Assembly (NCBI RefSeq): GCF_900114785.1
Contig: NZ_FOUG01000007.1
Coordinates: 287,624 to 351,623, forward strand
Origin: Variovorax sp. OV329
GTDB taxonomy: Bacteria; Pseudomonadota; Gammaproteobacteria; Burkholderiales; Burkholderiaceae_C
Direction of reading: 5' to 3'
Length of the DNA: 64,000 bases
How positions within the stretch are numbered: position 1 is the first letter of the stretch; each line of letters opens with the position of its first letter. Below, in pieces: positions 53,746 through 61,965 of this stretch. The position numbers and the translations under genes were made by a program. Below the pieces are notes generated by a model. It was not told the origin of the DNA and made no database searches. It was given only the letters and a program-made list of their open reading frames with translations.

Positions 53746-55635
53746 ATGACAAGAATCGGAAGAACAAGCACCGCATCCGTTCTCGCCATCACGGCGCTGC
53801 TGGCCTCATCGATGTCGGCGCATGGCCAGCAGGCGCCCCTGGATCCGGACACCGGCCTTCCGGTGTCCAGGGTCTTCGAGTTTCCCGAACTGGGCGTGGT
53901 CCGGCCCTTCTGGGACCGGCGCGTCACCGGCTATATCACGACCTCCGATGGCACGCGGCTTCGCTACAGCGTGCTGCTGCCCAAGGGCGCGGGCCGCTTC
54001 CCGGTGGTGCTCACGCTCAACGGCTATGACGCGGGCTCGATCGGCACCACGTCCTTCCTGCGGCACCGCACGTCCATGTCCGTGGCGCTGAGCCAGCGCC
54101 TGGTGGAGGCCGGGTACGCGGTGATGGGCGTGAACACGGCCGGCACCGGTTGCTCCGATGGCCGCCTGGAGTACACGCGGCCGCAGCTGGGCCAGCATGG
54201 CGCACAGGTGGTGGAGTTCGCCGCGGCGCAGCCCTGGTCCGACGGCAAGGTGGGCATGGTGGGCGCGTCCTACAGCGGGTCCTCGCAGGTCGCCACGGCG
54301 CAGAACCGGCCGCCGCACCTGCGCGCCATCGTGCCCGGGATGGTGCTCACCGACTACCGCGATGCCATCGCGCCCGGCGGTGTGCCGGCACCGGGCTTCC
54401 TCGCGCCCTTCCGCGTGGTCTTCCGCGCCTTCTGGAGCGACATCGTCGCCAAGGCCGCGAAGGAGGAAGGCGACGAGGGCTGCTTGCAGCAGGTGCAGGC
54501 GAACCTCGTGGCGGAGGAGTCGAACTCGGTCATGCACCTGCCCGTGGCGCACCCCCTGCGCGACGACTACATGAACACATTCGACCTCGCGCGCCACGCG
54601 GACCGCATCCAGGTGCCGGTGCTGTCGATGGAGGCCTTCCAGGACCAGGCCATCACGCCGCGCAGCAGCCACTACCAGTCGCGCCTCGATCCGGACCGGC
54701 TGTGGCTCGTCCAGACCAACGGGCACCACGACATGTATTCCGCCACGGCCTTCCAGGCGACGGTGCTGCGCTTCCTCGACCGCTTCGTGAAGGGCCAGGA
54801 CAACGGCTTCGAGCGCGACACGCCGCGCACCACCGTATGGATGGAGGCTTTCGAGACGGGCGACGGCGTGCTCGAACGCCGCAGTTCGCCCAAGCCGCGC
54901 TGGGTGGTGAGCAGGCCTTCGATCAAGCCATCCGACCTGGCCATCAGGACCTTCCACCTCGCCCCGGGCGGCAGGCTGGCCGAAGCCCTCGCGCCGGGCG
55001 CCGCCGACGGCTGGGACTACCCGGGCGCCGGCGTCACCGTCAACGATGTCGCAGGCACCTCCTTCTGGGGCGCCCTCCCCGCCGAATGGAAGAAGACCAG
55101 CCTGGCCTACACCTCGGCGCCGCTGGAACGCAGCATGCTGGTGTACGGCCCCGGCAGCGCGGACCTCTGGGTCACGGCGAACGCCGGCGACGCGGACTTC
55201 CAGGTCACGGTGACCGAACTGCGACCGGATGGCCAGGAGACCTACGTGCAGCGTGGCTGGCTGCGCCTGTCGAACCGCACCCTCGACGACGCGCGCTCGA
55301 CCCCGCTGCTGCCGGTGCACACCGAGCGGCCCGATCAGCTCAGCCCCGTGCTGCCCGGCCAGCCGGTGCTCGCCCGCGTCGAGATCAACAAGATGGGGCA
55401 CTACTTCCGCCAGGGCTCCAGGCTTCGCATCTGGATCGACACGCCCTCGCAGACCGGCGGCCTGGTGTTCGACACCTTCACGCAGCCGCAGCGGCTGCAT
55501 GTGCTGCACACCGCCAGGTACGACTCGCTGGTGCGCCTGGGCGTGCTGCCCGGCGTGGACGGGCCGCCGGACTACCCCGCCTGTGGCAGGACCCTGCTGC
55601 AGCCGTGCCGGCCCGACCCGCTCGCAACCCACTGA
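53746..55635 (+). CDS. Secreted CocE/NonD (X-Pro dipeptidyl-peptidase S15-like) hydrolase
   Basis: A 629-residue protein with a signal peptide ending SAHGQ. The S15 fold follows with VGASYSGSSQVA (nucleophile Ser), an Asp/His later (QTNGHHDMYS), and the C-terminal jelly-roll domain of the family (about 400-620) with RQGSRLRIWIDTPSQTGGL. Family members hydrolyse acyl esters, cocaine or dipeptides; substrate not predictable. Preceded by the element G unit. Confidence 0.87.
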   Translation: MTRIGRTSTASVLAITALLASSMSAHGQQAPLDPDTGLPVSRVFEFPELGVVRPFWDRRVTGYITTSDGTRLRYSVLLPKGAGRFPVVLTLNGYDAGSIGTTSFLRHRTSMSVALSQRLVEAGYAVMGVNTAGTGCSDGRLEYTRPQLGQHGAQVVEFAAAQPWSDGKVGMVGASYSGSSQVATAQNRPPHLRAIVPGMVLTDYRDAIAPGGVPAPGFLAPFRVVFRAFWSDIVAKAAKEEGDEGCLQQVQANLVAEESNSVMHLPVAHPLRDDYMNTFDLARHADRIQVPVLSMEAFQDQAITPRSSHYQSRLDPDRLWLVQTNGHHDMYSATAFQATVLRFLDRFVKGQDNGFERDTPRTTVWMEAFETGDGVLERRSSPKPRWVVSRPSIKPSDLAIRTFHLAPGGRLAEALAPGAADGWDYPGAGVTVNDVAGTSFWGALPAEWKKTSLAYTSAPLERSMLVYGPGSADLWVTANAGDADFQVTVTELRPDGQETYVQRGWLRLSNRTLDDARSTPLLPVHTERPDQLSPVLPGQPVLARVEINKMGHYFRQGSRLRIWIDTPSQTGGLVFDTFTQPQRLHVLHTARYDSLVRLGVLPGVDGPPDYPACGRTLLQPCRPDPLATH

Positions 55636-55656
55636 CACCGCAACGCGAAAAGCACC

Positions 55657-56676
55657 ATGCAGCACAACCCGGCGCTCGATGGCCTGCGCGCGCTTTCGGT
55701 CCTCGCGGTCGTCTTCTTCCATTGCAATGTGCCGGGGGCAGGCGGCGGCTTCGCCGGCCTGGACATGTTCTTCGTCATCTCGGGCTACCTCATCACCTCG
55801 ATGCTGGCCGGCGAATACCGGCATGGCGGCGGCATCGAGGTCGGGCGCTTCTATGCCCGGCGGGCGCTGCGGCTCTATCCCACGCTGCTGCTGATGCTCG
55901 CGGCCTACATCGGCCTGGCGCCCCTCGTGTGGCCGACGGAAAACCGCTGGATGATGGCCTCGCTCTCGGCCTTCTACGTCATGGATTACGCGATGGCCTT
56001 CATGACGACCCTGCCGCCCACGGTCGCGCACACCTGGTCGCTGGGCGTGGAGGAGAAGTTCTACCTGTTGTGGCCCCTGCTGCTGCCCGTGCTGCTGCGC
56101 ACGCGCCGTCCGGTGGCCTGGCTGCTGGCGGCCTTCATCGTCTTGACCACGTGGCGCTGCTTCGTTGCATTCAACTGGCGGTGGCAGCAGGCCTACTTCA
56201 GCTTCGACACGCGCATGACCGGCATCCTGCTGGGCGCCATCGCGGCGCTGGCACGGCCCAGGATGTCGGGCCTTTCGCTCGCGGTGGCCTGCGCGGCCCT
56301 GGCCTTTGCGGTGGCCCTGCCCTTCATGCCCTCGCTGCCCTTCCACCGCAACACGGAGGCGGTGACTCTGTCGATCACGCTGGCGGAGCTGTGCGCCTTC
56401 GTGCTGGTGTGCCATGCCGCGCAACGCCCGACCGGCGGCGTCATCGCTTCGCGGCCGATGGTGTACATCGGACGGCTGTCCTACGGCATCTTCATCTGGC
56501 ACTTCCCGCTGGTCTTCACGCTGCGTACGCTGGAAACGCCCACGTGGATCACGCTGGCCTGCGCCATCGGCTTTTCCTTTCCCATGGCAGCGATCTGCCT
56601 GCACCTGGTGGACATGCCCATCAAGCGTTGGCGCGAGCGGACCTGGACGCCGGCCCGGCAGGGCAGCGCCACCTGA
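55657..56676 (+). CDS. Membrane acyltransferase (OafA/YrhL type 3 family)
   Basis: A 339-residue protein with about ten hydrophobic segments. The hallmark LDGLRALSVLAVVFFHC (catalytic His), FFVISGYLITSML, FYARRALRLYPTLL and HTWSLGVEEKFYLLWP are present. It has no fused SGNH domain. Such enzymes O-acetylate surface polymers or lipids. Co-directional, 21 bp after the CocE-like gene. Confidence 0.9.
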   Translation: MQHNPALDGLRALSVLAVVFFHCNVPGAGGGFAGLDMFFVISGYLITSMLAGEYRHGGGIEVGRFYARRALRLYPTLLLMLAAYIGLAPLVWPTENRWMMASLSAFYVMDYAMAFMTTLPPTVAHTWSLGVEEKFYLLWPLLLPVLLRTRRPVAWLLAAFIVLTTWRCFVAFNWRWQQAYFSFDTRMTGILLGAIAALARPRMSGLSLAVACAALAFAVALPFMPSLPFHRNTEAVTLSITLAELCAFVLVCHAAQRPTGGVIASRPMVYIGRLSYGIFIWHFPLVFTLRTLETPTWITLACAIGFSFPMAAICLHLVDMPIKRWRERTWTPARQGSAT

Positions 56677-56760
56677 GCCTGCCCGGCCTGCAGCCACCCT
56701 CACCGGTCGGGTGCGTCGCGCCGCAAGCCAACTGAACTCGCTGCCCATCGCCAAGCGCGC

Positions 56761-56832
56761 CAGTCGTGCCTTTCTGGAACAGCTGTTTGTCCATGCAGGG
56801 GCCTACTCGACGCGCCTTCCGCTCCCTAGATT
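56761..56832 (+). promoter_or_regulatory. 72-bp element, copy H (degenerate)
   Basis: Boxes: CAGTCGTGC, N8, then AACAGCTG shifted by one base relative to the other copies, CCTACTCG, N15, CCTAGATT. First and last boxes and their spacing fit; the dyad is weak (TCGTG). It lies 29 nt before the SDR start at 56862. A weaker or decayed member. Confidence 0.5.
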
Positions 56833-56861
56833 CATGGCTCAACTCAATTCAAGGAATGCAC

Positions 56862-57611
56862 ATGAGCAAGCTATCGGGAAAGTTCGCCGTCGTCACCGGG
56901 GGCAACAGCGGCATCGGCCTGGCGGCGGCCAAGGCCTTCGTCGCGGAGGGTGCGCGCGTCGCGATCGTCGGCCGCCGGCAGCAGGCGGTCGACGCGGCCG
57001 TGGCCGAGCTGGGCCCCGCAGCCTTCGGCGTGGTCGGCGACGTCGGCGATCTGCAGACGCACGAACGGCTCATTGCCGAAGTCGCCGAGCGCTTCGGCGG
57101 CATCGACATCTACATGGCCAACGCGGGCATGAACAACATCGAAGCCTCCGAGGCCGTGAGCGTGCAGAGCTACGACGCGCAGTTCGGCAGCAACACGCGC
57201 GCCGTGTTCTTTGGCGTGACCCGGGCACTGCCGCTGATGCGCGATGGCGCATCGATCATCCTCACCGGCTCGATCGCCAGCGCCAAGGTGCTGGAGAACC
57301 ATGCGGTCTATGCCGGCACCAAGGCGGCCATCGGCGCCTTCGCGCGCAGCTGGGCGCTGGAGTTCAAGGCACGGCGTATCCGCGTCAACGTGCTGAGCCC
57401 AGGACCGACGGACACGCCCATCCTCGAGAAGCTGGGCGTGTCCGAAGCCGACCGGCCCGCCTTCGAGAACGCGATGGCGTCGGCGATACCGCTGGGCCGG
57501 CTGGCGACGACCGAAGAGCTTGCGAGCGCAGCCCTATTCCTCGCCTCGGACGACAGCCGCTTCATCACCGGCGTCGACCTGCGTGTCGATGGTGGCATTG
57601 CGCTGACCTGA
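56862..57611 (+). CDS. Short-chain dehydrogenase/reductase
   Basis: A 249-residue classical SDR: VVTGGNSGIGLAAAKAF, NAGMNN, catalytic Ser in LTGSIAS, YAGTKAAIGAF (YxxxK) and the C-terminal PGPTDTPIL and FITGVDLRVDGGI. It uses NAD(P)H for a carbonyl or alcohol substrate. AAGGA precedes the ATG at 56862. First gene behind element H. Confidence 0.93.
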   Translation: MSKLSGKFAVVTGGNSGIGLAAAKAFVAEGARVAIVGRRQQAVDAAVAELGPAAFGVVGDVGDLQTHERLIAEVAERFGGIDIYMANAGMNNIEASEAVSVQSYDAQFGSNTRAVFFGVTRALPLMRDGASIILTGSIASAKVLENHAVYAGTKAAIGAFARSWALEFKARRIRVNVLSPGPTDTPILEKLGVSEADRPAFENAMASAIPLGRLATTEELASAALFLASDDSRFITGVDLRVDGGIALT

Positions 57612-57641
57612 ATCTTTCATCCTTCTCGTGAGAACCAAGCC

Positions 57642-58067
57642 ATGAACCCAACCCATAACCCCGAGATCGTCGCCTTCATCGACGTGCTCGCCGACACCGG
57701 CAGCCACTACCGCATGGACGAGATGGAGCGGCTCTACACCGAGGACCTGGGCTTTCTCGTCCTGACGCCCCAGGGCGAGGTGGCCCGCTTCACGAAGGCC
57801 GAGATGATGGCGGAGTTTCGAAGCCGGCGCGATGCCGGCGAGAAGCCGCTGTCGACGGAAAAGCGCATCCTGCACATCGAGGAGCAAGGCGACGACGCCA
57901 CGGCGATCCTGTTCCGGCGCATGAGCGAGCTGGCCGATCCGGCGCTGTACGAACTGCGCTTGCGCAAGGTCGACGGAAACTGGCTTGTCTGCGGCGAGAC
58001 CGTCATGCCATGGCCGGACCTGGCCCATGCCAAGGGCTTCCTGCCGCCTCGCGCCGCCACGGCCTGA
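57642..58067 (+). CDS. SnoaL/NTF2-like protein
   Basis: A 141-residue single-domain NTF2 fold: VLADTGSHYRMDEMERLYTEDLGFLVLTPQGEVARFTKAEMMAEF and a C-terminal ELRLRKVDGNWLVCGETVMPWPDL. Members are isomerases, cyclases or ligand binders. Follows the SDR by 30 bp, same transcript. Confidence 0.8.
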   Translation: MNPTHNPEIVAFIDVLADTGSHYRMDEMERLYTEDLGFLVLTPQGEVARFTKAEMMAEFRSRRDAGEKPLSTEKRILHIEEQGDDATAILFRRMSELADPALYELRLRKVDGNWLVCGETVMPWPDLAHAKGFLPPRAATA

Positions 58068-58073
58068 GAGCGT

Positions 58074-59021
58074 CTACCCGGCGCGCCCCGCCTGTCGGCG
58101 GGCGCCGGCCTTCGCTGCGGCGGACGCGGCGATCGAAGCCACCATGTGGCGCACGAAGCCGCCCACCAGCGGCGGCAGCGTGCGCCCCTCCAGCGTCAGC
58201 GCCTGGAGCCGGCGCTGCTGCAGCAGCGGTTCATCGAAGGGGCGGGCCACCAACTCGCCGGCCTCGAGCAGGTGCGCCACGGTAAGCCGGCTGGACAGCA
58301 TGATGTCCCTGCTGCGCAGCAGCGGCAGCATCACCGAGGAGAAGTTGCTCACGAAGAGCGGCCGGTACTGCAGGCCCTTGGCGCTGCAGGCCAGGTCGAG
58401 CAATTGCCGCGCCGTCATGCCGGGGCTGCCCACCAGCAGCGGATGGCGCACCGCCTGCGCCAGTTCGACCACTCGGCGGCGCGCCAGCGGATGTGCCGGC
58501 CGCATCACGGCCAGCACCGGGGCGGGCGCCGCATGCTCCACATGCAGGCCGGCCTCGGGCGCCACCACGTACTTCAGGCCGATGTCCGATTCGCCGCGCA
58601 GCAGCCGCTGGCTGACCTCCTCCGGCGTGCCCACGTGCAGCTCGATGGCGGCCGACGGCGTTGCCGCCTGGAAGCTGCCCATCAGCCGCTGCATGAAGCC
58701 GCTGGCAAAGCCCTCGGTGCAGCAGATGCGTACGCGGCCCGCCGACTGGCCGCCCAGGCTGCGCACCTCGTCGATCACCTGCCCGGCATCGAGCACCGTG
58801 TTGCGCAGGTGGCCGGCCAGGCGCTGACCGGCGGCGGTAAGCACCATGCCCTGGCGCTGCCGCTCGAACAGCGGCGTGCCCAGGCCGTCCTCCAGCTTGG
58901 CGATCTGGCGGCTCACCGCCGAGGCGGCGACGAAAAGCCGCGCCGCGGCCTGGTTGACCGAGCCGGCCTGCGCCACTTCCAGGAAGTAGCGCATCGGGAT
59001 GCTGAGCAGCGAGGGGTTCAT
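58074..59021 (-). CDS. LysR family regulator
   Basis: A 315-residue LysR protein: MRYFLEVAQAGSVNQAAARLFVAASAVSRQIAKLEDGLGTPLFERQRQGMVLTAAG, effector domain with HVGTPEEVSQRLLRGESDIGLKYVVAPEAG. Divergent from the M20 peptidase (104 bp) and convergent with the SnoaL gene. Most likely controls the M20/Bug pair. Confidence 0.9.
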   Translation of the reverse strand: MNPSLLSIPMRYFLEVAQAGSVNQAAARLFVAASAVSRQIAKLEDGLGTPLFERQRQGMVLTAAGQRLAGHLRNTVLDAGQVIDEVRSLGGQSAGRVRICCTEGFASGFMQRLMGSFQAATPSAAIELHVGTPEEVSQRLLRGESDIGLKYVVAPEAGLHVEHAAPAPVLAVMRPAHPLARRRVVELAQAVRHPLLVGSPGMTARQLLDLACSAKGLQYRPLFVSNFSSVMLPLLRSRDIMLSSRLTVAHLLEAGELVARPFDEPLLQQRRLQALTLEGRTLPPLVGGFVRHMVASIAASAAAKAGARRQAGRAG

Positions 59022-59125
59022 GGATTGTCCAGTCGATTGCCTCAAAGGCAACGCCAGTGTGCCAAATCGGTGGTAGCGGCAATACCCATCCGGCCTTCAA
59101 CTTGCGTCATCCTCGGGAGCACCCC

Positions 59126-60538
59126 ATGAAGCGACACGATGCACTAGCGCTGGCCGGCGCCTATTTCGACAACGGCCGATTCTTCGATGACCTCTCGCGC
59201 CGCGTGGCGATGCGCACCGAGAGCGACACGGGCAGCGTGCCGCCTTCGCTCGCGGCCTACCTGCAGGAGGAGCTGGTGCCGCGCCTGGCGCCGCTGGGCT
59301 TCGACTGCGAGATCGTCGCCAACCCCGCGCCCGGTGGCGGCCCCTTCCTGATCGCACGCCGTGTGGAAGGCCCGCGCCTGCCCACGGTGCTCAGCTACGG
59401 CCACGGCGACGTGGTGAGCGGGCAGGACGCACTGTGGCGCGACGGCCTCTCGCCCTGGCAACTGGTGGCCGAGGGCGAGCGCTGGTACGGCCGAGGCACC
59501 GCCGACAACAAGGGGCAGCACAGCATCGCGCTGGGCGCGCTGGAGGCGGTGCTCAAGGCACGCGACGGGCGCCTGGGCTACAACATCACCTGGCTGGTCG
59601 AGATGGGCGAGGAAGCCGCCTCGCCCGGGCTGGAAGCGGTGTGCGCGCAGCGCCGCCACGAGCTGGCGGCCGATCTCTTCATCGCCAGCGACGGGCCGCG
59701 CGTGCGGGCCGCGCGCCCCACCCTCTTCCTCGGCTCGCGCGGCGCGGTCAACTTCAGCCTTCGGCTGAAGGCACGCGAGCGCGGCTACCACTCGGGCAAC
59801 TGGGGCGGCGTGCTGAGCAATCCGGCCACGGTGCTGGCGCATGCGCTGGCCACGCTGGTGGATGCGCGCGGACGCATCCTGGTCGATGCGCTGCGCCCGC
59901 CGCCGATGAGCGAAGCCCTGCGCGCCGCCGTGGCGGAACTGGAGATCGGCGGCGGCGCCGACGACCCCGAACTCAGCATCGACTGGGGCGAGCCCGGCTT
60001 CACGCCGGCCGAGCGCCTGGTGGGCTGGAACACGCTGGAGGTGCTGGCCCTGGGGGCCGGACAGCCGCAGCGTCCGGTCAACGCGATCCCTTCCGAAGCC
60101 GTGGCCCATTGCCAGCTGCGTTTCGTGGTGGGCACGCCCTGGCAGGAGTTGGAGCGCATCGTGCGCGAGCACCTCGCGGCGCAAGGCTTCCCCCAGGTGG
60201 AAGTGAAGGTGACGCTCAGCGGCGCGGCCACGCGGCTGGACCTGGACAACCCCTGGGTCGGCTGGGCGCTGCGCTCCATGGAGGCCAGCAGCGGCAGCCG
60301 TCCCGACCTGCTGCCCAACCTCGCCGGCTCGCTGCCCAACGACATCTTCGCTCGCCTGCTGGGCCTGCCCACGCTGTGGGTGCCGCATTCCTACCCGGCC
60401 TGCGCGCAACATGCGCCGCACGAGCACCTGCTCGCGCCGCTGGCGCGCGAAGGGCTTCAGCTCATGGCCGGCCTGTACTGGGACCTGGGCGAGTCGAACG
60501 CGCCCTGGAAGGCCGGGGCGCTGAAGGCCGCAGCCTGA
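59126..60538 (+). CDS. M20-family metallopeptidase/amidohydrolase
   Basis: A 470-residue M20 enzyme: SYGHGDVV (first metal ligand His/Asp), YGRGTADNKGQHS, EMGEEAASPG (Glu base) and HAPHEHLL at the C-terminus (His). Likely a dipeptidase or N-acyl amino-acid hydrolase. The start at 59126 (MKRHDAL) follows GGGAG. The downstream Bug-type binding protein suggests an imported substrate. Confidence 0.88.
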   Translation: MKRHDALALAGAYFDNGRFFDDLSRRVAMRTESDTGSVPPSLAAYLQEELVPRLAPLGFDCEIVANPAPGGGPFLIARRVEGPRLPTVLSYGHGDVVSGQDALWRDGLSPWQLVAEGERWYGRGTADNKGQHSIALGALEAVLKARDGRLGYNITWLVEMGEEAASPGLEAVCAQRRHELAADLFIASDGPRVRAARPTLFLGSRGAVNFSLRLKARERGYHSGNWGGVLSNPATVLAHALATLVDARGRILVDALRPPPMSEALRAAVAELEIGGGADDPELSIDWGEPGFTPAERLVGWNTLEVLALGAGQPQRPVNAIPSEAVAHCQLRFVVGTPWQELERIVREHLAAQGFPQVEVKVTLSGAATRLDLDNPWVGWALRSMEASSGSRPDLLPNLAGSLPNDIFARLLGLPTLWVPHSYPACAQHAPHEHLLAPLAREGLQLMAGLYWDLGESNAPWKAGALKAAA

Positions 60539-60580
60539 CCAGACCACCCCCACCTGATCGATTTCCGGAGTTCTCCCTTG

Positions 60581-61558
60581 ATGATCAAGCGCCAGTTCCT
60601 TCACGCCCTCGCCATTGCAGGTGCCGTGCTCGTCCCCGGTCTTTCGCAGGCCCAGGAAGCCTGGCCCGCCAAGCCGATCCGGCTGGTGGTGCCCTTCCCG
60701 CCCGGCGGCGGCACCGACCTGGTGGCGCGCGCGCTGGGCCAGAAGCTGGGCGAGCGGCTGAAGCAGCCGGTGGTCATCGACAACAAGCCCGGCGCCTCCA
60801 CCATCATCGGCACCGACGCGGTGGCCAAGGCGGCGCCGGACGGCTACACGCTGCTGCTCTCGGGCTCCACCAGCTTCAGCGTGAACCCGGCCCTGCGCGC
60901 GAAGCTGCCCTACGACCCGCTGCGCGACCTGGCGCCCGTGGCCATCGTGGCGCGCACGCCCCTCGTGCTGGTGGTGGCAAGCGGCGCGCCCTGGAAGTCG
61001 GTGGACCAGCTCGTCGCCGCCGCCAAGGCCAGGCCGCAGGGCATCCGCTATGCCACCTTCGGCGCCGGCTCCGGCCCGCACCTGGCGGGCGAACTCTTCG
61101 CCCTGGCCGCCGGTGTGAAGCTGCAGGACGTGCCGTACAAAGGCAGCGCGCAGGCCACGCTGGCCGTGATGAGCGGCGAGATCGAGGTGGACATCGACAC
61201 CGTCGCCACGGTGGCGCCGCACATCAAGGCCGGCAAGCTGCGCGCCCTGGGCATCGTGGGTGCCGGCCGCTCCAGCCTGCTGCCCGAGGTGAAGACCCTG
61301 GCCGAGCAGCAGCTGCCCGAGGCAACCTTCGACGCCTGGTACGGCTTTGCCGCGCCGGCGAAGACGCCCGCGCCCGTGGTGGAGCGCCTGTCGCGTGAAC
61401 TCACCGCCGTGATGGCCGACCCGGCCCTGCAGGCGCAGCTGCGTGCGCAAGGCATGGAACCGGTGGCCATCGGCGCGGCGGGCTTCCGCACGCAGATGGA
61501 AGGCGAGATTGCGCGCTACCGCGCACTGGCACATCGGGCCGGCATCGCAGTGGAGTGA
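60581..61558 (+). CDS. Bug/TctC-type tripartite tricarboxylate transporter binding protein
   Basis: A 325-residue periplasmic protein with a signal peptide ending GLSQAQ, then WPAKPIRLVVPFPPGGGTDLVARALGQKL and VIDNKPGASTIIGTDAVAKAAPDGYTLL, hallmarks of Bug proteins. No tctA/tctB genes lie here. A TTG at 60578 precedes the ATG at 60581; either works with GGAG. Probably captures a carboxylate substrate of the M20 enzyme. Confidence 0.9.
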   Translation: MIKRQFLHALAIAGAVLVPGLSQAQEAWPAKPIRLVVPFPPGGGTDLVARALGQKLGERLKQPVVIDNKPGASTIIGTDAVAKAAPDGYTLLLSGSTSFSVNPALRAKLPYDPLRDLAPVAIVARTPLVLVVASGAPWKSVDQLVAAAKARPQGIRYATFGAGSGPHLAGELFALAAGVKLQDVPYKGSAQATLAVMSGEIEVDIDTVATVAPHIKAGKLRALGIVGAGRSSLLPEVKTLAEQQLPEATFDAWYGFAAPAKTPAPVVERLSRELTAVMADPALQAQLRAQGMEPVAIGAAGFRTQMEGEIARYRALAHRAGIAVE

Positions 61559-61570
61559 ACCGGCAACCTT

Positions 61571-61607
61571 CAGGGAGAACCCTGTAGATCCTGCAGGCAG
61601 TTGCCTG
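61571..61607 (+). other. Two tandem hairpins after the Bug gene
   Basis: CAGGG (61571-61575) pairs with CCCTG (61580-61584), and CAGGCA (61594-61599) with TGCCTG (61602-61607). No T-tract follows. Possible processing or rho-assisted end of the M20-Bug transcript. Confidence 0.4.
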
Positions 61608-61740
61608 AATTCTGGCCAAAGAATCTGCACGAAGCACAGTCATCGACCAGCGTGTGACGAGGCGCTTCCAGGGAAAACACAGGCGCTGCGACGCGGCACG
61701 GCACTTGCAAAAAGCCGTTGTCATCCGCATCGCGCTTTCC

Positions 61741-61965
61741 ATGAATTCCCAGCCACACTGCAATTCGCTTCTCGAGGCCGACATCGAGGTCCTGGGCCTG
61801 TCCGTGCGGGCCACCAACGTCCTGCGGCGCAACGACCTGCACACGGTCGGTGAACTCACGCGGGTGTCCGAGCGAACCCTCTTCGGCATGACGCGCCTGG
61901 GGCGCAACATCGTGGTCCAGATCGCATCGAGCGTGGAACGCCAGGGGCTTCGCCTGGCGGATTAG
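61741..61965 (+). CDS. Stand-alone RNA-polymerase alpha-CTD-like protein (74 aa)
   Basis: The whole protein after 8 residues matches the alpha-subunit C-terminal domain: ADIEVLGLSVRATNVLRRNDLHTVGELTRVSERTLF, then MTRLGRNIVVQIASSVERQGLRL. The VRATN segment keeps the Arg and Asn that contact UP-element DNA in E. coli alpha (VRSAN), and the helix-hairpin-helix LG is kept, but the following KKS is replaced by RNI. It could act as a small DNA- or polymerase-interacting regulator. Overlaps the convergent GH15 gene by 4 bp. Start at 61741 gives a complete domain. Confidence 0.78.
   Translation: MNSQPHCNSLLEADIEVLGLSVRATNVLRRNDLHTVGELTRVSERTLFGMTRLGRNIVVQIASSVERQGLRLAD

Noticed and set aside
53682..53746. 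A CAACA box before the CocE gene that could be another 72-bp element
   Set aside because: Only box 2 and part of box 3 fit; box 1 fails, and box 4 would fall on the start codon.
53806..56754. A 982-codon open frame on the minus strand opposite the CocE and acyltransferase genes
   Set aside because: Highly repetitive His/Arg/Gly composition with no domain; the plus-strand genes have signal peptide and catalytic motifs.
58795..58815. CACCGTGTTGC inside the LysR gene at 58074
   Set aside because: Coding sequence of a conserved domain, and the other boxes are missing at the required spacing.
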